Positions 35,940 through 46,816 of a stretch of DNA of 64,000 nucleotides are shown one piece after another. The position numbers were made by a program, and so were the translations under genes. Numbering within the stretch: position 1 is the first letter of the stretch; every line of letters starts with the position of its first letter. Below the pieces are notes generated by a model. That model was given only the letters and a program-made list of their open reading frames with translations, made no database searches and had not been told where the DNA came from. The DNA lies in contig JAUCBJ010006679.1 of NCBI GenBank assembly GCA_032718475.1, positions 39,482 through 103,481 on the forward strand, written 5' to 3'. Origin of the DNA: Nemertoderma westbladi (taxonomy: Eukaryota > Xenacoelomorpha > Nemertodermatida > Nemertodermatidae).

Positions 35940-36240
35940 TGTGTCATTAAGACGTGTTCAAGGCGTAATTTTAGGTAATTATTTCCAACACAGATACGTG
36001 CCTGTATCACACAGATACGTGCCATCAAGACGTGTCCATGACGTCATTTTAGGTAATTATATCCAACATGAAAAGTATCACACAGATACGTGCCGTCAAG
36101 ACGTGTTCATGACGTCATTTTAGGTAATTATATCCACCATGAAAAGTATCACACAGATACGTGCCATCAATACGTGTTCAAGACGTCATTTTATGTAATT
36201 ATATCCACCATGTATAAGTCTCATACAGGAACGTGTCAAC
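35940..36240. repeat. ~70-bp tandem repeat with ACGT words
   Basis: Three to four units containing ACACAGATACGTGCC, AAGACGTGTTCATGACGTCA and TTTTAGGTAATTATATCCA. A related unit is at 39245-39290. Confidence 0.85.
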
Positions 36241-36244
36241 GAGA

Positions 36245-37730
36245 GAAAGCCGCCCCAATATTAGATTAAAACAACAACATTTCCATTGGGTAAGAAAGTG
36301 GAGGAGAGCCAGCCCGACTCTTAATTTTTTACTTTATATTATGCGCTCAATTTTCACTCCTCTCGTCATGAACACAACATGTATGTAAACTTTTGTTAAA
36401 TTTGTTGGCTATGCGTTTGCGGCTGTTTGGGCGGGGTGTGGTAGGCCTACACTTTTCACACTTAAATATTTTGGTTGTGAAATGTTCAGGGCACAGCGAT
36501 CAGAGATATTTCATATACATTTTATTATGAGAGCAAGATGAACATACAACGTTATTTACTATATTATATGTAACGAAATAATTGTTTTTGGGTTTGGAAG
36601 CCTCCCCAAATAGTTGATATACGATTATATTTAAAATTATTTCCATGGTCATGGTCATTCACCCGTCTTTAATTAGAAATTTGTTTGCATGAAAGACAGT
36701 TTAGTTTGGTTTTTACTGATTATTATCTCTTATCTGACTGGGGTAATAATAAAGGATAGGATAAATGGAAGCAAAGTGTGACAGTAACAATTATTTCCCT
36801 GACAACCGAGCATGTCTTAAGTATACGATATCTAAAACGGGGAAGTTTGGATTCACTGCATAAATGCAGTTCACCAAACTTCCCCCGAATGCACACTGTA
36901 ACTTCCCCCTTCCCCCAACTGTTGAATTAATTTGAAGCAATATAATAAGTACAAAATTGTGCGAGTTTTTTATTGTGTGGTCCATTTGTTAATTGATCTC
37001 TATTTATTGTTTAAAGTGCATTTAATATCACACTGGTTTTTTAGAATATTACAACCTTATGTTTTATTTATTAAACCAATCGAAGCCTTAATAAGGGCCG
37101 CTTATTTGTACGCATATCCCTAATGCGCTCAGTATGAGCCAAACAACATATTAATATGAAAATAAAGTATCTGCAAAGAAAAGAACCCAATGCTATATAA
37201 TTTGACCTTATTAAAAAATTTGCACTTTTGCACACTTATTTGTACAAGTGCACTTCAGCAGATCGTAATGGTGGTTCTTATTTAACAAACTTATGTTTAT
37301 CCTCTACCGATCTACGATGGTGTATGATCAAGTGTCAGTCACTAAAAGTGTAAAAAATCTAATTTAATAAATCGCAACATTTGCGATTTTGGACCATATT
37401 CATGGGCATTTTAAGTCACTTTATATACATAAAAAGTTAAACAAATGTTACGATTATAGTTAGAAATCACTCCAAACTACATTTTAATCCAAAAAATAAC
37501 ATTCTACGATGAATGGAACTGGAAATAATAGTGTTTGAAATATCGAAAAAATGTGTACTTTTTAAGTGCATTATGCACTAAGTGCACATGCGTCTTTTCC
37601 CAAGTTGTATCCTATTTCACACACTACAATCTATCCTCTATCCAATGAAAAAAGTTTCAGATCAAACGGCCCTGTAGAACAGAAGTTATTGATGTTTAAA
37701 AATAATCACTCGAAAATTTCAAATTCTCTT
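36245..37730. other. Intergenic; no gene seen
   Basis: AT-rich. GGGGAAGTTTGG...CCAAACTTCCCC at 36839-36885 is a small inverted repeat. No supported coding frame. Confidence 0.4.
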
Positions 37731-37803
37731 GGTCACGTAGTCTAGTGGTAATCAATCACGTTAACGATACTTAAGTTCGTGGGTTCGAACCCCAATATTG
37801 ACC
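37731..37803 (+). tRNA. tRNA-like sequence, degenerate
   Basis: 73 nt. An A-box-like TAGTCTAGTGG and a perfect B box GGTTCGAACCC lie at tRNA spacing, with TTCGA at positions 54-58 counted from GGTCACG. Five acceptor pairs form (GGTCA with TGACC) and the rest mismatch. No regular anticodon stem is found. It is probably a tRNA pseudogene or a tRNA-derived SINE head. Confidence 0.35.
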
Positions 37804-39230
37804 ATTCTTAATTTTTTGCAAAAAAAATATTTTTAATTTTTGACTAAATTCGCTCTAACTTCGGTTCTGGTGCTCCAAATTCAATAAAATTGGTATATTC
37901 TTTGCCGTAATTTTTTTTTCTATCTTTCGAGAGGGGGTATTTTTGGCCCCAAAAAAAATGAAAAAAAAGGGCCAAAATTACACGATATTTTTCGACCCTT
38001 AAAACTCGTTATTTTAATTATTAATGTTAAGAAAAAAGATAGTGGAGTTAATTTGCTACATTTTACAGGAACTTTAGTCGCAAAAAGTTAAATTATAATG
38101 TAATGGCGATTTATTAAAAAAAAATTTTTTCGTCCCTTTTTTATAAGTAGTATATTTCACACGATCGTCTGCCGCTCCAGTTATATTAGCTATGGCGCTG
38201 TAACTACCGTTGAAAGATAGATAATTTGACGCTCTATAAGACTGTTTAAATAAGTCTCCCAGACCTTATGTATTTTTCGAGCTAGACGAGTTCCCGCGAA
38301 GCGAGTTTGAGGCGTGAAATTTTAATTTGGGCCCTCATTTTTTTAATATCATTTGCGCGGCAAAACCAATCAAATATTTGGATTCCCCGTATCGATATTA
38401 ACCTTATCAAATGTACTTTAACCTTCTAGAGTCAAAAATAAAAAAGTTGTTAGTTATAAACTTTTTATTATTTTCTGGCCCTTTTTGGACCCCTTTGCCT
38501 ACATATTTTTTGTACCCCCATTCGATAGGAATGTAGCCCCTGTGGTCTTCTACGCTTTCCGAAAAAGAATTGGCAGATTCCTACTATCGTTGTCGAATTA
38601 AAAATTTTGGAAATATTAATTATGTAAAAAAGATGGAAAAAACGGACAAAGTTACGGCCCCTTTTTCCACCCGAAATATTAATAAATATCTTACCCCCAT
38701 TCGATACAAAGGTAGTACCACTCTTCCCCTTTCCAGCCGCGTTACTTTCGTCCACGTACGATTAATATTAGCCGAGTTAGAGTGGATCCCGCAAAGCCAT
38801 TTTGTCCGTTTTTTCAACTTTGACGGACAATTTCGGGAAAAAGGCGTGGTAATCTTTTTTGAAAAAAAAAAACGAATTCACTAATTAATCCCTTCTATCG
38901 TATCCCGGCGTCGGTTAAGCAATAACCTAGGGTTTTTTCGAGCCACTGTAGAGCGCCTTTCAAAAATTTTTTAAAATTGATGAAAAAATGACGGTTTTTT
39001 GTCCGCCGTGTCCGTCGAGGGGATAGATTTGCTAATGTTAGAGTGGCTAATATCTTAGAATTCCGAGCCGCTCCCCAGGTGCGAAAATAAAATAAATTGG
39101 TATTTTCCTTCATCGAAAAGTCCCCCAGAATCCCAAGTTAACCTATATAGTTAGCGATGGCCTGCGGCTTTAGGAGCGGCCGCGGTATTCACCTCCCTCA
39201 TAGCGGCCGCGGCGGTGTTGCGTCAAATGG
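37804..39230. repeat. Low-complexity region with paired decayed blocks
   Basis: Many A and T runs. TACCCCCATTCGATA occurs at about 38511 and 38692, each followed by GTAG(C/T)ACC-like and CTTTCC words about 40 bp later, so a block of about 180 bp is duplicated. No gene is supported. Confidence 0.4.
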
Positions 39231-39379
39231 AGAAATATTTATCCCACCAAGACGTGTTCAAGACGTAATTTTACGTAATTACATCAACCATCAAATCTTT
39301 GAGTTCTTGCAACAAACATAATTGACGTAAAATGACGTCCACATACCTGTTCAGGTGTAAAAATAGACGTCAAATGCTT

Positions 39380-40260
39380 ATAGGGCGGCGTGGGGGCCAA
39401 GGTAGTATTTTTCGGCACTAATGTTTTGAAGTGTTTAGCCAGGCATATCTGCCTCGCATCCTTAAATGGTAGCTAAATGAGTACTGGACTTTCTGGCTAT
39501 GTCAGCATGTGAAGTTTCCCCGGTATTCCCCTTAAACCCGGGGGGGGGGGGGGTCAATATAACACCTCCAGCTCTGAAACTAACGATACTAACTAAAAGA
39601 CTAACTGAAACGAACTAAAAGGAATTCAAATAAAATAAGCTAGAAATCTTAAATTTGTTTTTAGCGGCTGGTGCCAAATTTTGGTGTCAGTCCATGTGAA
39701 GAATACCGCCCATGTGAAGAATACCAGGATTTCACTTTTCGGTCGACTTTTATTGGAATTTTATATTTGAAGATTTTAATTCTTTTTTAATTTATCTTTA
39801 TTGAGTGTATTATAGAGCTTATTTATGTCTTATAACCTGCACATATACTAATTCGTTTATTGTTTTGGTTATATTCAGCCCTTCTGTAACCTGTGTTTTT
39901 GGTGAAAACCTGGTATTCTTCACATAGGGGTAACTGCAAAGTGAAATAAAACGGCAGAAAGTCTGGTATTCTTCGCCCATGTGAAGAATACCAGGATTTC
40001 ATTTTTCGGTCGATATTTTTTATTTAATTTATCTTTATTAAGTGTTTTATGCACGTGCGCGATGTCCTTTATTTTTTGAGGGGGATGATCTATTGATCAG
40101 TCAGTAGGACGGTTAGCAAGAAGGTGACGGGTGTAACTGTGTAAACAAGCCGCCGCGGTAACATATTCTCCTTTCCCTCAATTGGTAGGTAACAAAATCG
40201 TTTGTTTTGGTTAGAAAACCCTGTCTCGGTAACCTGCTCCTTTCCCAATTTGTAGGTAAC
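39380..40260. repeat. Dispersed repeats before the LTR element
   Basis: A G-run at 39540-39553; CATGTGAAGAATACCAGGAT recurs at about 39710 and 39979; R1-type pieces occur at 40185-40265. No gene seen. Confidence 0.5.
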
Positions 40261-40265
40261 AACGT
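40261..40265. repeat. Target-site duplication of element B (AACGT), left
   Basis: AACGT immediately precedes the 5' LTR and is matched exactly at 55636-55640. Confidence 0.9.
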
Positions 40266-41536
40266 TGTAAAAGCTTCTGTGGGATATAACTGGCCCCTTT
40301 GCTTCGCAATCCAGTTTCCCCCCAGGCGCTGGAATACTCTAAAAGGTTCTCTAACTGTATATATATTCCCCTCGCCCGCAAGGTACCGTTACAGGTGTTT
40401 TAACGGACATAAAAGTCATTCTTCTATATACCTGCTTTGGCGGACATGGTAAGGCAAAAAACCCGCAATGCACCAAATACCTTTACACGGCTTGGCCTTG
40501 ATGATTCAGATTGCGATATCTAGCAGCTGGTTGCTGGCATGGAAACAGCCATTGGACGCATGGTTCTTTGTTTGGCTTGAGCCAATCAGAGCGATTTTTT
40601 CTGTCGACGTGTAGATATTCGGTCGATCATACTAGGAGTGTTCAGTCTTACTGTTTTTTCTTGATACTTTGTGTTGTTTCTATCTAGGCCAGGAACACCG
40701 GCTCTAGAGTCAATTCGTTTTCATACTTTAGAAGAAACATTAGTAGGCTTAAATTATAGAGCGTATAACTGTTATCAATTCAATTCACATATCACTTATC
40801 TTATCATAACAACTGATCGCAATTCAGTTTTACTTTATCGGTGCAATATACATTATTATACTGCTATTTACTATTGTTTGGTTGAATATTATTTGGAGAA
40901 CATTTATAAAGAACCCAAATTTCCCAATTTTCTTGATACACTACAGGTTAGAGAGACGGGTTATATATAGCGATTGCGACTTATATTGTTGTGGTTTGTA
41001 GTGAATTTAATGCTATTTGATAAGCACTACATGAGTCAATTGCTGTTCGCTTTATATATGATAAAATTCATTGACGGTCGGCAAATTAGTGAGCAGTATT
41101 GTGTGTTACCGGTAGTGTGCCTGATGGTGATTGATAACTAAGCATTTCCTAAAGAATGCGCCTCATACGTGAATCATAAGCCTTACCGACTTACCGTTGT
41201 GATTAGTATAAGTCATATCTCTGTTTACCTAGATAGAGCGCCACGTCCTAAAGGAACTGTTAATATTTCCCGAAAGTGAATAATATTAGTCAGAAATTAT
41301 TTATTAACGATCAATCGAATAATACAGTAAGCTTACACTGCAATAATAATCTAAGCCCTCAGAATCCAGTCTCCCGGGTATATCCAGCGGGTGAATGGAC
41401 GCGCACTAGGCTGGCTTCTGCTAATGTTGTGTTTATTGGTATTAAATATTTGTCATCTTCTAAAGTCTATTTATAAACCAAAAGACATATAAATTTTGGC
41501 AGGTTAAACTGCTAAAGGTCTTCAAAAGCGCGTACA
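40266..41536 (+). repeat. 5' LTR of element B
   Basis: Starts TGTAAAAGCTTCTG and ends GCGCGTACA, giving the TG...CA ends of LTRs. It is almost identical to 54365-55635. A TATATATA box lies at 40962-40969 (GGGTTATATATAGCG). A frame of 99 codons inside has no ATG start and is probably not a gene. Confidence 0.92.
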
Positions 41537-43771
41537 ATAACAGTTATTGACTTTATTGCAGTAAGCAATAAAGTGGAAAGTACCGGTCGACCGGTAAACC
41601 TGAACCGGTACTTCTGTAGGTCAGTAGGCCCAACTGCCAGAACCAGTACTGCTGTAGGTCCGTAGGTCCAACTGCCAGAACCGGTACTTCTGTAGGTCCG
41701 TAGGCCCAACTGTCCTAACCGGTACTTCCAGTATAAGTACATTAGTATTATTCGATTTTGATTATTGTATACTGGTAGGTCTTAGTATTTAATCAGGGAC
41801 GGCCGCCCTGGTTTTTTATTGAGATTTTACTTATTTCTGTCGGTTTTATTTACATGTAAGTTAATATTGAGCTGAAGACGTGTAAGTCTGCTCAGATTGT
41901 TCAGATAATTGTAGGCCGGACTGTTGTCGGATTGTTGTTGGGTTTGGAGAGATTACTGCGTGTGTAGAGTTTGTCCGATAGAGTGCCAGTTAGTAAGTTG
42001 GGGCAGCCATAGCTGTAAGGTCAATCCCCTCTTAAAGAATAAGTCGTACTACCGTGTTAGAACGCATACTAACTAACCATTTTGGAATCTGCACATACTG
42101 TAGTTTATTTAGGCTTGACAGTATTCTGCCAACGTTTTGGCCTGTGTTTGTTTGTGTGGTCTGTTCAGGTACCGTAATAGTTATTACTCAGATATTTTGT
42201 AGGCTGGATTGTTGTCTAGCTATTATTAGGTCTGAAGAGATTGCTGCTTGTGTAGAGTTTGTCTGATAAAGTGCCAGTTAGTAAGTTGGTGCAGCCATAG
42301 CTGTAAGGTCAATCCCCTCTTAAAGAATAAGTCGTACTACCGTGTTAGAACGCATACTAACTAACCATTTTGGAATCTGCACATACAGTAGTTTATTTAG
42401 GCTTGGTGGTAGTCTGCCAGCGTTTTGGTTTGTATTTGTTTGAGTATTCTGTACGGGTAGCGTAATATTTATTATTCAGAGTTTATGCGATTATTCGCAA
42501 CATTCATGTCCCCAAGTTTATTCCTACAGTAATTGTGCTTGTTACACATACCGTTATAGTTAAATTAACCCCGGTACTACACGGGCTGCTTGGCGTAGGA
42601 AAAGACTGGTGACTTTGTGCTTCGGTCACTCCAGCAGATGCCGTGGTTCTTTTAACTGTTCAAGTATATTTAACTACTGATTATTTGTTGTACTAGTACT
42701 TGTACCTAATTTAGGGTTTAGTGTACAGTGCTTTCCGAGGTAATTAGTGTGTAGGCAGTATATTTGTGTTGTAAAGTGGTTAATAGGCACGCTGGATCTG
42801 GTAGTCCGCGGTAATTAACTTCTAGGTAGGAACACTCCGTGATACATAACGTAGTACCTATAGCGATATGGCTATAGGTCGTCAGGCGGTGGTATTTTCC
42901 TATCTGGACAGTGCAATATATTTACTATTACTTATTATTTTCAAATACCGTAGTACCCTGTCCGTTGTAATAAACCGAATTCTAACCCTTTGTTAGACTG
43001 GTTTGTAGACTTCCTGTAAAATTACCCTAAAAATTCATACGTAATATTTTGTTGTGTTTAATTAGAGATTTAATCTCACCCGTATCGTAAGTAATTTGTA
43101 GTATTAAGTAACTTAGGTAAATTAGAATTATCTGTTTTAGTGTCCCATAGGTAGCACTTCACTGAGAGCGCACAGCTTCTGTGTAGTGACTCCCCCAGAA
43201 ATAATAACATTTATTTCAAATATTGAAAAAACCCCTTTTTAAACGGGTATATATCTATTATAAATCAACTCAAACGATTTATAAATAGTAGGCCTGCCAT
43301 ACAACAACTAGGTCTCAATATCAGTTGGACTACTGCTTAAATAACGGTAATAAAGTAAGTTAAAGTAACCAAGTAACCCTAAAATATTCAGAAATTCAAT
43401 TATTCTAAAATAATTGACATACCGGTATTTACCATAAGCTTATTATATTTATTTCTATAAATTTGAGCTGAAATCATACCGGTACTCTGTAATTAATTCT
43501 AGTCCATAATTATACTTATATATACTATCAGTGTAAGCTGTATACCGGTATTCACGATAGGCCTATTATATATTTATATATATTTGTGCTAAAATTATAT
43601 ACCGGTACTCTGTGACAAACCAAGTTTACAATACTTATATATACTATAAGTGTATACCGGTATTCTAATATACTGTAATAAATTACCGGTACTAGGCCAA
43701 CGGTCATACTGAATAACTAGACTTGCTTTAACTGTAACTATAGCAGTAAGCATTCAACTGTATAGCTAAAC
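41537..43771 (+). repeat. Leader of element B with three sets of direct repeats
   Basis: 2.2 kb without genes. A ~39-bp unit (ACCGGTACTTCTGTAGGTC) is repeated four times at 41600-41735. A ~288-bp unit is duplicated, with GTGCCAGTTAGTAAGTTGG at about 41983 and 42271. A ~115-bp unit with ATACCGGTATT and CTTATATATACTAT is repeated at 43420-43665. No obvious tRNA primer site (TGG) directly follows the LTR. Confidence 0.75.
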
Positions 43772-46700
43772 ATGTCTGACACCCAGCAAAACCTATCAGA
43801 CAGTCTAATCGATACAACCATCTGTGACACAGATAGGAGTGTGGAGCGATTAAGAAAGGAGTTCAGCTCACCTCCTACTGAAAGAAAGGTCATCCCTCCA
43901 GTAGTAGTATCAGACCCTAAGCTAATCCAACACCATAGGTCTATCATCGGCACTCGGGCCCAAGTCAAACGGAACCAGGAAGCAGCTGTCCAACAGCAGC
44001 AACATCCTAGTCAAGAAACTTGTTCCCAGCGATCCGATAGCTCCAGTAATTCGGATACTGTCGAGCTGACCCCCGAACGCGGATTGCAGATGGCGGCTAC
44101 AGCCTACTCGGATCCCCTTCTCACCCTTCCTGCCGCAGTGCTAACTACTATATTGATTGCGGTGGAGGAACATCAAGCCGATTTGGCGAGAAGTAAGCGA
44201 GCGACCCAAGATAATTATGCGGGATACGCCAGGGAAGAATTGATGTCTATTGTCGAGTCACAATGGAACTTTCCCGGACCCGGACTCCCGCTAGATTTGT
44301 CCGAGGCCACTTGGGAGGATATATACAGGATGGGAGTGACTAAAGATACAATGGATCCAGCTGTTTGGAAGAGGTCGGCAGCAGGATATGTGCAGGGATT
44401 CTTCGGCTCCTTGGAGCGATTGGAAGAACAACTGTTTCGACAACCCCAAGGACCTCAAGAGCAGGAAGAGCTGCTATATCAAGTACGCGAAAGAACCCTA
44501 CGCATTAGACTAATCCTATCAGCCTTTGAGGAAACTTCCAAAAGAAGACAGGACACGTCGCTGCAGGTTGCTGTCAAAACTTGGTTCCAGCGGGTAGGTC
44601 TCAAAGTACAAGAAACGGACCAGTGGAAATCCCAGCTGTCTGAGAGACTAACCTATGAAGAACCAACCGATGCCACCCTTTCTCAAGTGGAAGGCGAAGA
44701 GACCGCAGAGAGACCACGAACGAGAGACGCCATCGACATATATCTGTCCGACTATCAGCGATTCCTAGGAGACGAAGAGTTGAGGAGACGGCTGTCTGGA
44801 CTTTCCCCTAATAGTGAAGGAACCCAGCGTGTGTTAGACTCAATCGATGCTGAAATGTTAGCTGCTAACCAAGCTGAGTTTGATGAAAAACTCCGCCTCA
44901 CTAGAGTCCAAGAAGAACTAGTAAAGAAAAAACGGATAGAGGACCGAAAGGCAGCTGCAGTAACAGCGGCAATGGCCGAAGTGGAAGCAGAAAGAAAGGC
45001 AGCTGCAGTGACAGCGGCGGCAGAAGCAGAAGCAGAAAGAAAGGCAGTGGCGGCAGAAGCCGAAGCAGAAAGAAAAGCGACTGTGGCAGCAGCAAAGGCA
45101 GTGGCAGAAGCAGAACGGAGAGCCTCTGAGGAGACTACCCAACTGGAGTTGGAAAATCTGCAAGAGACGCAAGACAACATAAATAAACAGTTAACTGCTA
45201 GTCACATGCAGATGATGAGAAAATCTACTCCCAAACGCCAGGGATATACGTCATCGGAGGAAAGCGAAACCACCGATCCTGAAGGCGGAGGAAATAGATC
45301 TCGTCTAAGCAGGCGTAGAAAAACATCTTACCGTCACAAATTGCCTGATTTGCCCCCAGCTGTTAGAAGACAACTAGCTAGCACAGACTTGAGTAGTATA
45401 GAACCTACAGACCAAATTATTAAGGTCAAAAGACTCCCTACTATAGTTGATGAGCCTGAAATAATTAGGCCTGTCGTTCCCAAAGTCACTCCTGTGTTAG
45501 AGACCCCTGTACTTCCAGAGCTTAACTCTAAATTCCATTTACACAGTACTACACTGCATGTACCCGGTAGAACAGTCCATGAAAATATCCCTGTCCTGGA
45601 AGCTGAGAGAGAAATCAAAGATTTGTCTCCCGTCGTCCCGCGTCAGCCCGCTACAATGTTGGCGACTCCCGCTTCGGCGGTCGAGTGGGTAGAGGAGGGA
45701 CGGCGGGGGATGAATCTCCTGCTCGGACAGATGCAGGAGACTGTCCACCAACTTAAGGGAACAGTAAGGGAAGGTAGGGCCGAATTGCAAGAAGTGCAGC
45801 AAAGTATCGCGCTAGAATGCGACAAATTAGTCAATATACAAAATGGTATACCAATACCCCCTGTAACATTGTGTCAACCTGTTAGGTCTGAAGTATTACA
45901 TGCGCAAGGTGTGGAGCCTACACGCATCTATACTGCTAGTGAAGTAGAAACTCCTATAGCAAACCCTATTAAGGGTGATTATAGACCTGTGGTTAATGAT
46001 ATTCCCTATAGACCTGATAATGATCCGAGAAATTTATGTACCGATAATTCGATATTAAATAACACGATGGCCCAAGAAAGCTTTACGCGTCAGATGGCTA
46101 GAACAGAAGCCCGCCAAGCGGTCAAAGTGGGAGAGATCGTTAAATTCAATGGAGATGAGATGAAATGGTTACCTTTCAATGAATATTACAAAGATAGTAT
46201 ACAGAACTCTGTACTATCTAACGGAGAGAAGCTTAGATTCCTCATCAAGTGTTTGGAAGGACCTCCCAAGTTAATGGCGTTAAAGTTTATTGGACATCCA
46301 GAAGGATTAAGACAAGTTTGGGATACATTAAACATCAGGTACGGTAACAAGGATAACATAGCTAAGTATTTGTATGCAAAATTAGTAGCCCCCCGAAACT
46401 TCCTTAGTAGCGGGATTATAGAGTTTTCCGATGAGATTCAGGAGATCTGTAGACAATTGGACTGGTTAGGTAAGTCTCATGAATATCAGAGTTCCATGGT
46501 TATTGGAGCAGTAGTCTCTACTTTACCAAAGGGTGGAGTATGTACACGCTGGGACAAGAAAGTGTTGTATATGAATGAGCAGCAACGACGAAGCCCTACC
46601 ATGGCTGATCTCATGTCCTTCTTAGATAGTGAAGTAAAATTACAACTCATAAAGCAGTCCAGAGAGAAAACATCGGAAAATAAGGTAAGTGAGAAACCCA

Positions 46701-46816
46701 TTTCTAGGAGAAGGATAATACCAGTGTGTTATACTGACGACGGCAAAAGCCAAGCTTCTCAAGAAGAGGACAGCGGGAAAGACACAGCAAAATCTTACTA
46801 TGACAACAAGACCTAG
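43772..46816 (+). CDS. Gag of element B (BEL/Pao type, 1,014 aa)
   Basis: The structural protein that would form the particle and bind element RNA. An ATG at 43772 follows TAAAC. The N-terminal half is polar. Residues about 390-470 form an Ala/Glu/Lys/Arg-rich coiled coil with repeated EAERKA. Residues about 790-950 (KFNGDEMKW, FLIKCLEGPPKLMALKF, YGNKDNIAKYLY) match the DUF1759 capsid-like region usual in BEL/Pao Gag. It ends at TAG 46814-46816, after which the same frame stays open into the zinc knuckles and protease. At 1,014 aa it is long for the family because of the coiled-coil part. Confidence 0.85.
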   Translation: MSDTQQNLSDSLIDTTICDTDRSVERLRKEFSSPPTERKVIPPVVVSDPKLIQHHRSIIGTRAQVKRNQEAAVQQQQHPSQETCSQRSDSSSNSDTVELTPERGLQMAATAYSDPLLTLPAAVLTTILIAVEEHQADLARSKRATQDNYAGYAREELMSIVESQWNFPGPGLPLDLSEATWEDIYRMGVTKDTMDPAVWKRSAAGYVQGFFGSLERLEEQLFRQPQGPQEQEELLYQVRERTLRIRLILSAFEETSKRRQDTSLQVAVKTWFQRVGLKVQETDQWKSQLSERLTYEEPTDATLSQVEGEETAERPRTRDAIDIYLSDYQRFLGDEELRRRLSGLSPNSEGTQRVLDSIDAEMLAANQAEFDEKLRLTRVQEELVKKKRIEDRKAAAVTAAMAEVEAERKAAAVTAAAEAEAERKAVAAEAEAERKATVAAAKAVAEAERRASEETTQLELENLQETQDNINKQLTASHMQMMRKSTPKRQGYTSSEESETTDPEGGGNRSRLSRRRKTSYRHKLPDLPPAVRRQLASTDLSSIEPTDQIIKVKRLPTIVDEPEIIRPVVPKVTPVLETPVLPELNSKFHLHSTTLHVPGRTVHENIPVLEAEREIKDLSPVVPRQPATMLATPASAVEWVEEGRRGMNLLLGQMQETVHQLKGTVREGRAELQEVQQSIALECDKLVNIQNGIPIPPVTLCQPVRSEVLHAQGVEPTRIYTASEVETPIANPIKGDYRPVVNDIPYRPDNDPRNLCTDNSILNNTMAQESFTRQMARTEARQAVKVGEIVKFNGDEMKWLPFNEYYKDSIQNSVLSNGEKLRFLIKCLEGPPKLMALKFIGHPEGLRQVWDTLNIRYGNKDNIAKYLYAKLVAPRNFLSSGIIEFSDEIQEICRQLDWLGKSHEYQSSMVIGAVVSTLPKGGVCTRWDKKVLYMNEQQRRSPTMADLMSFLDSEVKLQLIKQSREKTSENKVSEKPISRRRIIPVCYTDDGKSQASQEEDSGKDTAKSYYDNKT

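Larger units (their letters stand above)
34658..39385. other. Segment bounded by short inverted ends (CCCTATAAGCAT)
   Basis: CCCTATAAGCAT at 34658-34669 has its reverse complement at 39374-39385. ACGT-rich sequence lies just inside both ends (34673-34908 and 39240-39372). Repeat R1 ends exactly at the left boundary. This may be one non-autonomous element, but no target duplication is evident. Confidence 0.3.

Noticed and set aside
38468-38884. Overlapping 95- and 104-codon frames on both strands
   Set aside because: Composition follows A/T runs and a duplicated decayed block; no motif.
40671-40970. 99-codon frame inside each LTR of element B
   Set aside because: It opens at GTG with no ATG, has AT-rich composition, and exists in both LTRs only because they are copies.
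44755-45180. Minus-strand 141-codon Ser/Ala-rich frame opposite Gag
   Set aside because: Shadow of the Ala/Glu/Lys coiled-coil region of gag.
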